The notes beneath the pieces were generated by a model. That model had not been told where the DNA came from, did not search any database, and saw only the letters and a program-made list of their open reading frames with translations. DNA of 7,967 nt from Verrucomicrobiota bacterium (GTDB lineage Bacteria; Verrucomicrobiota; Verrucomicrobiia; Chthoniobacterales; UBA10450): NCBI GenBank assembly GCA_003219115.1, contig QHPN01000128.1, positions 1 to 7,967 of the forward strand, read 5' to 3'. Within the stretch, counting starts at the first letter, position 1. Each line of letters opens with the position of its first letter. This document shows, piece by piece, positions 1 through 5,558 of this stretch. A program made the translations under genes and the position numbers.

Positions 1-1
1 A

Positions 2-904
2 GCGCTCACCCTTTTCTCGCTCTTGTTCGGTTTTCGTTCCATTCCGACAAATTCTGTCGGCGTTAAGCTTCGTTTCGGCGCGTTATCCGGAATCGAGGAT
101 CCCGGTTTGACCTACGTCGTCCCACATGTGGATGAGCTGGTCATCGTGCCGACGCAGCGGCTCCTCAAACTCGAGTTCGGTTTTTCGACGCCTGGCTCGA
201 CCAACCCTTACCAGCACGACCGGGAAGGCGAAGACACCGAAACGATGATCACGGGCGATCTCAATACCGCGCTCGTGCCGTGGGTGGTGCAATATCGAAT
301 TACTGATCCGAAAATGTATTTGTTTGGTGTGCGCGAGCCGGAGCAAACGTTGCGCGACTTATCGGAAAGCGTGATGCGCGAAGTGATCGGCGATCGCACC
401 GTGGATGAAGTCCTTACCATTGGGCGCCACGACATTGAAACGGCCTCGCTCAAACGCCTAGCTGAGCTTTGCTCCGACTACAAACTTGGCCTTCAAATTC
501 AACAGGTCCAACTTGCCACGGTGCGGCCTCCGGCGGTGGTGCAGGCTGCTTTCAACGAAGTAAACCAGGCGCAACAAGAGAAGCAGACCGCGATCAATCA
601 GGCCTGGGCGGTTTATAATGATGCGGTCCCGAATGCCAGCGGCCAGGCCAAGGAACGCCTGAAACAGGCTGAGGCCTACGCCTTTCACCGGGTAAACCAG
701 GCCAAAGGCGACGCTGAGAAATTCACGCTCCTACTAACCGAGTATCGTAAAGCCCCGGATGTTACCCGTCGCCGTATTTACCTGGAACAAATGCAGGCGC
801 TCCTTCCGGCCTTACAAAAGAAAGTAATCGTGGACGACAGTTTGAAAAACATCTTGCAAACGCTCCCGCTAACGACTCCCGAATCGACTCACCCAACGCG
901 CTAG
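2..904 (+). CDS. hflK: HflK-like SPFH-domain membrane protein (5' truncated by window edge)
   Basis: This is the HflK subunit of the HflK-HflC complex, an inner-membrane SPFH (band 7/prohibitin) assembly that surrounds and modulates the FtsH protease. The frame is open to the left edge and reads ALTLFSLLFGF just before the SPFH domain, which is the end of a membrane helix. The real start therefore lies outside the window, and the in-frame TTG at 23 would cut the helix. The visible 300 residues show the SPFH entry (IPTNSVGVKLRFG), the HflK-typical ITDPKMYLF stretch and EVIGDRTVDEVLT, then ATVRPPAVVQAAFNEV leading into a long Gln/Ala/Glu-rich helix. After that come KAPDVTRRRIYLEQM and a KKVIVDD end, both matching remembered E. 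coli HflK positions. The stop lies 14 bases before hflC, so the two are probably cotranscribed. The family call is firm. The assigned FtsH role is from family knowledge, as no ftsH is in view. Confidence 0.9.
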   Translation, partial: ALTLFSLLFGFRSIPTNSVGVKLRFGALSGIEDPGLTYVVPHVDELVIVPTQRLLKLEFGFSTPGSTNPYQHDREGEDTETMITGDLNTALVPWVVQYRITDPKMYLFGVREPEQTLRDLSESVMREVIGDRTVDEVLTIGRHDIETASLKRLAELCSDYKLGLQIQQVQLATVRPPAVVQAAFNEVNQAQQEKQTAINQAWAVYNDAVPNASGQAKERLKQAEAYAFHRVNQAKGDAEKFTLLLTEYRKAPDVTRRRIYLEQMQALLPALQKKVIVDDSLKNILQTLPLTTPESTHPTR

Positions 905-918
905 GAACTATCTCACCA

Positions 919-1935
919 ATGCCGCCAACATTGATCCGGATTTTGCAGTCCCGCACCATGGCGATACTGGGTCTCATCTTCATTCTAACGGGACTTAAGT
1001 GGGGTTCAATGCTCTTTATCGTTCGTCAATACGAAGACGCGATCGTTACTCGGTTCGGCAAAGCCATTCGCATTGAAACTACCCCGGGATTGAAGTTGAA
1101 GCTGCCGTTCTTCGATAAAGTAAACCGATTTGATAAACGTGTCCTTGCCTGGGATGGCCCGCCGACGGAGTGCCCAACCAAGGACAAGCTTTATTTGATA
1201 GTAGATTGCTTCGCGCGCTGGCGTATTAGCGATCCGCTCTTGTACTATAACCGGTTAAACGACGAGCGGAGCGCACTTTCACGGCTCGACGACATTCTGG
1301 GCAGCGAAACGCGGACCGCGGTAGCTACTCATGACCTGGTTGAGATTATTCGGGTAACCAAAGGCCGACAACCGTTGCGCGATTCCGAGCTGGAGAAGAC
1401 CGGCACGGTTTTGCCAAGTAACATTCCCGATATCCAACTCGGGCGAGGGGAGATCGAGAAACAAATCACGGAACGGACCCGGCAAAAGATCGCCGATTTC
1501 GGAATTGAACTACTCGATGAACGATTCAAGCGAAGTAAGTACAATCCCGCCGTCGCAGAGAAGATTATCGAACGGATGTCGAGTGAGCGTCATCAAATCG
1601 CGGCGCGGTTTCGTTCCGAAGGCCACGGCGAAGCTGCCAACATCAGCGGACAAAAAGAAAGCGAAGTAGCCTCGATTCTTTCCAGCGCCAATCGCGATGC
1701 GTTGAAGGTTGAAGGTGAAGCCGACGCCGAAGCGGCGCGGATTTACGCGAGCGCCTACAGCGCGCCCGACGCGCAGGATCTTTACTTGTTCCTTCGCAGT
1801 CTCGACGTAGCGCGATCCGCTTTCGAGAAGGATACCACTGCCGTCATTTCCACTAACAGTGATCTGGGGCGCTTGCTCAAAAGTATGGGCGGGTCGGGGG
1901 TAGTTCCGGCGAAGACAACCGGTACGTCTCCGTAG
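919..1935 (+). CDS. hflC: HflC-like SPFH-domain protein, FtsH modulator subunit
   Basis: This is the partner of HflK, a single-pass inner-membrane protein whose SPFH domain and C-terminal helices sit in the periplasm in E. coli. Its 338 residues are close to E. coli HflC (334). A membrane helix spans about residues 13-34, then the SPFH domain about 35-205 with YEDAIVTRFGKAIR, PGLKLKLPF, DKLYLIVDCFARWRISDP and GIELLDERFKR. An Ala/Glu-rich helix (about 210-275) contains RMSSERHQIAARFRSEG and KVEGEADAEAARIYA, and the end has LFLRSLDVARSAF and TNSDLGRLLKSM, like the HflC tail. I took ATG 919 because an AGGA lies about 12 bases upstream at 903-906 and because it leaves two Arg residues before the helix. 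ATG 958 is a possible alternative that would still keep the helix. The gene directly follows hflK and faces the sulfurylase gene tail to tail. Confidence 0.92.
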   Translation: MPPTLIRILQSRTMAILGLIFILTGLKWGSMLFIVRQYEDAIVTRFGKAIRIETTPGLKLKLPFFDKVNRFDKRVLAWDGPPTECPTKDKLYLIVDCFARWRISDPLLYYNRLNDERSALSRLDDILGSETRTAVATHDLVEIIRVTKGRQPLRDSELEKTGTVLPSNIPDIQLGRGEIEKQITERTRQKIADFGIELLDERFKRSKYNPAVAEKIIERMSSERHQIAARFRSEGHGEAANISGQKESEVASILSSANRDALKVEGEADAEAARIYASAYSAPDAQDLYLFLRSLDVARSAFEKDTTAVISTNSDLGRLLKSMGGSGVVPAKTTGTSP

Positions 1936-2062
1936 CTTTCGCTGGTCTGCTCACAGACAAGACCGGATCTACCCACGGAATACACTAATTACACGAAAAT
2001 ATCTTTGGAGGGACGCACCGAAGCGCGACCTTTCGCGGGTGATCGCGACGACCGAACCCACT

Positions 2063-2088
2063 CGCGTTAGAAATTCCTAACTAACGCG
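2063..2088. terminator. Hairpin between convergent hflC and sat; possible terminator
   Basis: CGCGTTAG at 2063-2070 and CTAACGCG at 2081-2088 form a perfect 8-bp inverted repeat around a 10-base loop, and the stop codon of the minus-strand gene (2077-2079) lies in the loop. The position between two convergent genes fits a shared, bidirectional terminator. Neither strand has a T-run after the stem, so it is not a classic intrinsic terminator. It could instead be an RNA-stabilising 3' hairpin or chance. Confidence 0.35.
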
Positions 2089-3858
2089 CGAAGTGCTTCC
2101 GTCTCCGATGAAACCTTCGCTTTCCAGATGAAGGATAATCTCCTGGGCTGCCTCATCGGGAGTTAGTTCGGCCGTGTTTATGGTGACGTCGGCGTCAGTC
2201 GGTTCTTCGTACGGATCAGAGATGCCGGTAAACTCCTTAATAATACCGGCGCGCGCTTTAGCGTAAAGACCTTTGCGGTCGCGCTCTTCGCAAACTTCCA
2301 CCGGGGTGGAGAGATGCACCATGATAAACCCGCCCAGCGGCGCGATCATGCCCCGCACTTCTTTCCGCGTTGCGTCGTATGGAGCAATTGGAGCGCAGAT
2401 CGCTATCCCGCGGTTCTTGGTGATCTCGGAAGCAACATATCCGATACGACGGATGTTTAGGTCGCGATGTTCGCGGGAAAAACCAAGCTCGGAAGACAAA
2501 TGCTTGCGGACATGATCGCCGTCAAAAAGCGTAACCGGCCTGCCGCCAATTTCGAGGAGCTTGATCACTAGAACGTTCGCAATGGTCGATTTGCCAGCAC
2601 CGGACAGACCAGTGAAGAAGATGGTGAACCCTTGTTGATGACGAGGCGGGAAAGTTCGCCGGAGTTCCTGTATAACTTCCGAATAAGTAAACCAGTCGGG
2701 AATAAGCCGCCCTTCGTTCAGCCGCTGGCGTAGTTCCGTGCCCGAAATCTTTAACACCCGCGCATTGCGGGGAACTTCATCTTCCGGCAAATACTTGGCC
2801 TGGTCCTCCACGTAAACCATGTTGTGGAACGGGATCATGGTCACGCCGACCTCAGCTTCGTGTTTTTTGAACAACTCCTGAGCCGCGTACGGACCGTAAA
2901 ACGGCGCACCATTTGTATCATTGCCGGGGCCGGCGTGATCGCGTCCGATGATCATGTGCGAACAACCGCAATTCTTTCGAATAATGGCATGCCAAATCGC
3001 TTCTCGCGGCCCAGCCATCCGCATGGCAAGCGACAGCAGGGCAAGTTTTGCCGTGCCTCTCGGATACTTCGTCAGAATAACCTGGTAACACCGGACTCGA
3101 GTGAAGTAGTCAACGTCGCCCGGCTTGGTCAATCCCACCGCCGGATGAATCAGCAAACTCGCTTCAGCTTGTTTGGCTGCGCGGAAGGTTAGTTCGACAT
3201 GAGCGCGGTGCATCGGATTGCGCGTCTGGAAGGCGACGATGCGGCGCCAGCCTTGCCGCGCGAACTCCCGACGCATTTCACCTGGCGATAAACGCAGGGT
3301 TTTGAAATCATAACTGGAAGGCGTCTGCACTCCTTCGAGGCGGCCTCCGATGTAGCATGGGTGCGATCTATTAAGGAGATAATCGACGCCCGGATGACCG
3401 AGGCTGGTTGTGTTGAATATGGCTTGCGCTTCTTCGCGATGATCCGGTTTCCAAACTTCTTCCACATGCAACAACGCCAGCATCACTCCTTCGGCGTCGC
3501 GCAGGGCAATCTCGCTCTTTCCGGGCGTGAGCGATTTCGCGAAATCTTCGGTCACATCAAGAGTAATGGGAATGCTCCAGAGAAGACCGCTGGTAAGGCG
3601 CATCTCATTGCACACACGTTCGTAGTCGGCCTTGGTCATGAATCCTCGCAGAGGCGAGAAACCCCCGTTGAGGAGCAGCTCAAGATCGCAGAGTTGCCGT
3701 GGCTTTAGGTCCCACGATGGGAATTCCCTCGATTCTGTTTTGATCTGTGCCCGTCGCTCCGGATCGGCATAAAGATCGAGCAGCTCGCCACCATGCGCAG
3801 GAGGCAGGTGAGCAGCAGAACTGCGTTCCGGACTGTCAGTTGTTTCGATGTGATGCAT
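2077..3858 (-). CDS. sat-cysC: Bifunctional sulfate adenylyltransferase / adenylylsulfate kinase
   Basis: This cytosolic enzyme carries out both steps of sulfate activation: ATP + sulfate to APS (adenylylsulfate), then APS + ATP to PAPS. The 593 residues contain an N-terminal PUA-like region (about 15-180) and the sulfurylase catalytic domain (about 190-395). That domain has the nucleotide motif QTRNPMHRAH at 211-220, HPAVGLTKPGD at 238-248 and GRDHAGPG at 305-312. The APS kinase domain (about 408-585) has the Walker A GLSGAGKST at 417-425, FDGDHVR at 445-451 and APIAPYDATR at 489-498. Both active sites look intact, so the kinase half is probably active, unlike the degenerate regulatory domain of fungal sulfurylases. 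The order sulfurylase-then-kinase matches the Aquifex-type fusion, not the CysD/CysN(C) system. The ATG is supported because homology begins near residue 18, but no clear Shine-Dalgarno precedes it. The gene stands alone, so whether PAPS feeds assimilation or sulfotransferases cannot be told here. Confidence 0.93.
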   Translation of the reverse strand: MHHIETTDSPERSSAAHLPPAHGGELLDLYADPERRAQIKTESREFPSWDLKPRQLCDLELLLNGGFSPLRGFMTKADYERVCNEMRLTSGLLWSIPITLDVTEDFAKSLTPGKSEIALRDAEGVMLALLHVEEVWKPDHREEAQAIFNTTSLGHPGVDYLLNRSHPCYIGGRLEGVQTPSSYDFKTLRLSPGEMRREFARQGWRRIVAFQTRNPMHRAHVELTFRAAKQAEASLLIHPAVGLTKPGDVDYFTRVRCYQVILTKYPRGTAKLALLSLAMRMAGPREAIWHAIIRKNCGCSHMIIGRDHAGPGNDTNGAPFYGPYAAQELFKKHEAEVGVTMIPFHNMVYVEDQAKYLPEDEVPRNARVLKISGTELRQRLNEGRLIPDWFTYSEVIQELRRTFPPRHQQGFTIFFTGLSGAGKSTIANVLVIKLLEIGGRPVTLFDGDHVRKHLSSELGFSREHRDLNIRRIGYVASEITKNRGIAICAPIAPYDATRKEVRGMIAPLGGFIMVHLSTPVEVCEERDRKGLYAKARAGIIKEFTGISDPYEEPTDADVTINTAELTPDEAAQEIILHLESEGFIGDGSTSRVS

Positions 3859-4270
3859 TTGAATTACGGAAAAGTGGCAACCTTATTCGAGGTCCAGTCC
3901 GGATCAACGTTTGTCTCCGCAAAAACTGCACGGCTTGGCAGTGAAGAAAGTTCTGTGCCGAAGCCATGTCGCTGACGTATGCGTCGTCGTCGCCGAATTA
4001 TTGGCATCGAAATCCGAGCCGAGCCGGCTCCCAGAGTTTGGTGACGAAAAGCGTGTTCAAGGTAACCTATTACAGCTCGCCCCTAGCCTGAAGTTCTGAG
4101 GCAGTGAGTAGAACAGCACGGCAACTGTGACGCTCGTGTTAACCTACACTGTTATCGCGCTGCCGCGGTGCGACAGGTCCACTTGTCGGCCCGAGAAAGA
4201 GATTTATCTGGAAAATTCGTGTAGGGTTCAGGGCGACGCCGCTGGGTTGCGCCTCCTCGGAAGGAGTCGC
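3859..4270. other. Intergenic stretch with no convincing gene
   Basis: This 412-base gap lies upstream of the minus-strand sulfurylase gene and downstream of the small minus-strand membrane-protein gene, so it should hold the sulfurylase promoter. I see no strong -35/-10 pair; the best trace, read on the minus strand, is a TTGATC about 40 bases before the start codon with only a weak AT-rich partner. Other marks are a 10-bp palindrome GAGCCGGCTC at 4021-4030 and a stem-loop at 4171-4188 (CGACAGG, loop TCCA, CTTGTCG, one G-T pair). The stem-loop could end the upstream minus-strand transcript but lacks a T-run. A 41-codon reading frame at 3966-4091 on the plus strand is too short to call. No tRNA or known riboswitch was recognised. 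Confidence 0.5.
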
Positions 4271-4540
4271 TTAAGGGCTTCGCTGAAGCATCGGCGTAGG
4301 TTTGGGCAACATCGGCGTGGGCCTGGGTTTTGGTGTCGGAGCCAGCATTGGGGTCAGCGTTGTCTGTGGCAAACGCTGCGATACGGGGTGGGGGACAGGA
4401 GCCGAGGCGTGCGCTTTCTGAAATGCTTCCTGTTGCCGCCGGGCGAGCTCCGAGGCTTGTTTCTTCTCGTGTCGCTTTTGCAAGAAGAAAGCGCCTCCAA
4501 GTCCGAGGAAGATAATCCCGATTATAACGTACTTGATCAC
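4271..4540 (-). CDS. Small single-pass membrane protein with proline-rich tail (unknown function)
   Basis: I do not recognise this 89-residue protein. Residues 1-20 form a clear hydrophobic helix (IKYVIIGIIFLGLGGAFFL), followed by a very basic and polar segment (QKRHEKK, then Ala/Gln/Glu-rich to about 46). The proline-rich tail (48-89) carries TPML three times, at 63-66, 75-78 and 82-85. The layout of anchor, charged helix and Pro-rich spacer resembles the start of TonB-like or other envelope-spanning proteins, but no further domain follows. The start is the GTG at 4538-4540. No ATG or good Shine-Dalgarno is in frame, and the frame stays open upstream to a TAG at 4577-4579, so the start is the weakest part of the call. 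It is transcribed away from the pilin-like cluster. Its Pro/Thr composition echoes the linkers in those pilins, which is my main hint of a link. An overlapping frame on the same strand (4152-4595) looks less protein-like. Confidence 0.55.
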   Translation of the reverse strand: MIKYVIIGIIFLGLGGAFFLQKRHEKKQASELARRQQEAFQKAHASAPVPHPVSQRLPQTTLTPMLAPTPKPRPTPMLPKPTPMLQRSP

Positions 4541-4744
4541 GAAGGACGAGGAAGAAGCAGATAAGGTACTGTTTTCCTAAAATTTTTCCATACATCAGTC
4601 ATCAGTCGCTTTTTTTCCGAAATTGCAATTACCTGCGACTCGCAGAAGCAGCGATGTCCTTGCGCTTGTCAACGTGGCGCATCACGCCAGACTCAGCTGT
4701 TCCGGTGCAATAGGGCCGACGATCATCGAAGTCCGACTGTATCG

Positions 4745-4802
4745 GGACGGGTGGCGGTGCTTTGAAGCACCTGCCGTCCAGCTGTGTTGGACGGGGCGGT
4801 AT
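4745..4802. repeat. Paired stem-loops with alternative pairing, plus imperfect direct repeat
   Basis: Two neat stem-loops lie side by side: GGTGCT/AGCACC with a TTGA loop (4756-4771), and CCGTCCA/TGGACGG with a 7-base loop (4774-4794). The segment CCGTCC at 4774-4779 can also pair with GGACGG at 4745-4750, enclosing the first stem. It therefore has two mutually exclusive partners, upstream and downstream. The two GGACGG copies open an imperfect direct repeat, GGACGGGTGGCGGT at 4745-4758 versus GGACGGGGCGGT at 4789-4800. Possible roles are a DNA site for an activator acting on the promoter downstream, a structured RNA, or an interspersed intergenic repeat. The pairing is seen directly; the role is not. 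Confidence 0.5.
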
Positions 4803-4871
4803 CTTCTTTTCCCACGCTCCCTTCTCTCCGGCTGGTGGGGAAATACGACAGGGCATTCGGGTTCTCGGAAG

Positions 4872-4887
4872 TGGCACCAGTATTGCT
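4872..4887 (+). promoter_or_regulatory. Sigma-54 (RpoN) -24/-12 promoter for the pilin-like cluster
   Basis: TGGCAC (4872-4877), five bases, then TTGCT (4883-4887) match the classic sigma-54 consensus TGGCAC-N5-TTGCW at every defined position, with the required GG-N10-GC spacing. Transcription would start near 4898, giving a leader of roughly 115 bases before the first pilin-like start at 5013, in the same direction. Sigma-54 promoters worked by PilR-type activators are known for type IV pilin genes in other bacteria. No activator gene is in the window, so the regulator is unknown. Confidence 0.65.
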
Positions 4888-4910
4888 GTTGCGTCTAATT
4901 TCCATAACTA

Positions 4911-4922
4911 TGGCATATGCCA
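4911..4922. promoter_or_regulatory. 12-bp perfect palindrome, possible operator
   Basis: TGGCATATGCCA is a perfect 12-bp palindrome lying about 13-24 bases downstream of the start point predicted from the sigma-54 promoter. A second palindrome, CCCATGGG, follows at 4931-4938. The position would suit a repressor or a leader-RNA element. Perfect 12-mers of this kind are expected a couple of times by chance in a window this size, so the call is tentative. Confidence 0.25.
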
Positions 4923-4952
4923 GAAATTTACCCATGGGAATCGAGCTAAAAA

Positions 4953-4981
4953 TTGACTGACTATAAAGCTAAAATTATGAG
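4953..4981 (+). promoter_or_regulatory. Possible sigma-70-type promoter close to the first pilin-like gene
   Basis: TTGACT (4953-4958, five of six to TTGACA) stands 17 bases from TATGAG (4976-4981, four of six to TATAAT). It would start transcription near 4988, just before the AAGAGG ribosome site at 4998-5003. It could be a second, constitutive promoter beside the sigma-54 one. The -10 match is poor. Confidence 0.25.
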
Positions 4982-4997
4982 CGACTTCAGCCCTCTC

Positions 4998-5003
4998 AAG
5001 AGG
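4998..5003 (+). promoter_or_regulatory. Ribosome binding site that decides the first pilin-like start
   Basis: AAGAGG sits nine bases before ATG 5013. The earlier in-frame starts at TTG 4953 and ATG 4977 have no comparable site, so this supports 5013 as the true start and yields a normal short prepilin leader. Confidence 0.6.
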
Positions 5004-5012
5004 TCTGAAAAA

Positions 5013-5558
5013 ATGCCGGCTCAGCACGAACGTGGAACCACCCTGGTCGAAATTGCCATCGCAGGAGCATTGGCTGTGCTCGGGTTCACGGGTTTATATG
5101 CTCTTTACGGAACTACCGTAAAGGAGGCAAAAGTTGGCGATGCCGCCGCGATCGCACAACAAAATAGCATCGCGCGAATCGATCAAATGAGAGATCTCAC
5201 TTGGAATAACACAACCAGTCCATCCTCCATCGCGGCGCTGCTTACGACGCCCACTTCCTCAGATAATGCTTCGACGATTTCCAAAGAAGTCATAAGCATT
5301 TACCCCGCTGCTGTCCCGCAGACTTTGCCCCTTCCGGCACCGACTCCCACTCCAAGTCCGACACCGGGTTCTACCCCATTCTTTTCCGTGACCAAGATAG
5401 GCACAGGAACACCCGCCAGCAGTCCCTCTGCTCCGGGCAGTATCCTCGGTGAGAGATTGATCCGCGTGGAAGTTACGACTGAGTGGGTTGCCTCGACGAC
5501 AACCCATCAGCGTCAAATGTCGACCCTGATCAGTAAATCAGGAACCAAAACGCGATGA
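5013..5558 (+). CDS. PilV-like minor prepilin with Pro/Thr/Ser-rich linker
   Basis: This is a type IV pilin-like or pseudopilin protein, made as a precursor, cut by prepilin peptidase, and inserted into a pilus or secretion filament. Starting at ATG 5013 it has 181 residues. The leader MPAQHERG ends in the peptidase Gly8, and the mature protein begins TTLVEIAIAGALAVLGF, with the conserved Glu at +5 and a hydrophobic helix to about residue 32. The first mature residue is Thr instead of the usual Phe or Met. After an Asn/Ser/Thr-rich stretch comes a proline-rich linker at about 103-122 (APTPTPSPTPGSTP), then a short beta-rich region (LGERLIRVEVTTEW, about 145-158). The order in the cluster and the N-terminus fit PilV, but the C-terminal part is too divergent to name a subfamily. 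Its stop overlaps the next start by four bases (ATGA), which suggests translational coupling. In-frame starts at 4953 or 4977 would add up to 20 residues and give an unusually long leader. Confidence 0.8.
   Translation: MPAQHERGTTLVEIAIAGALAVLGFTGLYALYGTTVKEAKVGDAAAIAQQNSIARIDQMRDLTWNNTTSPSSIAALLTTPTSSDNASTISKEVISIYPAAVPQTLPLPAPTPTPSPTPGSTPFFSVTKIGTGTPASSPSAPGSILGERLIRVEVTTEWVASTTTHQRQMSTLISKSGTKTR

Larger units (their letters stand above)
4541..5012. other. Long divergent regulatory region upstream of the pilin-like cluster
   Basis: These 472 bases separate the small minus-strand gene from the plus-strand pilin-like genes and hold no gene I can support. From left to right they contain a tandem CATCAGT pair (4593-4606), a seven-T run (4610-4616), stem-loops and a direct repeat at 4745-4802, a sigma-54-type promoter (4872-4887), palindromes at 4911-4922 and 4931-4938, and a possible sigma-70-type promoter (4953-4981). 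Frames of 80-91 codons cross it on both strands but have Cys/Trp- or Arg/Pro-skewed products with no family resemblance. The length and density of signals suggest a regulated promoter for the pilin-like genes. Confidence 0.6.

Noticed and set aside
23..904. TTG at 23 as the start of the HflK gene
   Set aside because: The frame is open to position 2 and reads as part of the N-terminal membrane helix, so the real start is outside the window.
1945..1958. Small hairpin just after hflC (GTCTG, loop CTCA, CAGAC) as a terminator
   Set aside because: The stem is only 5 bp and no T-run follows, so it is not distinguishable from chance.
2824..3192. 122-codon plus-strand frame opposite the sulfurylase gene
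   Set aside because: It lies wholly antisense to a clearly conserved enzyme gene, and its product has no domain-like features.
3361..3708. 115-codon plus-strand frame opposite the sulfurylase gene
   Set aside because: Antisense shadow of the conserved N-terminal half of the enzyme.
4152..4595. 147-codon minus-strand frame starting MYGKILGKQYLICFFLVLR
   Set aside because: It overlaps the better 89-residue frame on the same strand, and beyond the first 20 residues it is an Arg/Ala/Ser mixture with no protein-like pattern. An AGGA lies inside the frame, not before its start.
4593..4616. Tandem CATCAGT pair followed by a seven-T run as a terminator or repeat array
   Set aside because: There are only two repeat units, no hairpin precedes the T-run, and no plus-strand gene ends there.
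4623..4898. Reading frames of 82-91 codons on both strands in the pilin upstream region
   Set aside because: Compositions are odd (Cys/Trp-rich or Arg/Pro-rich), they run through stem-loops and the sigma-54 promoter, and they match no family I recognise.
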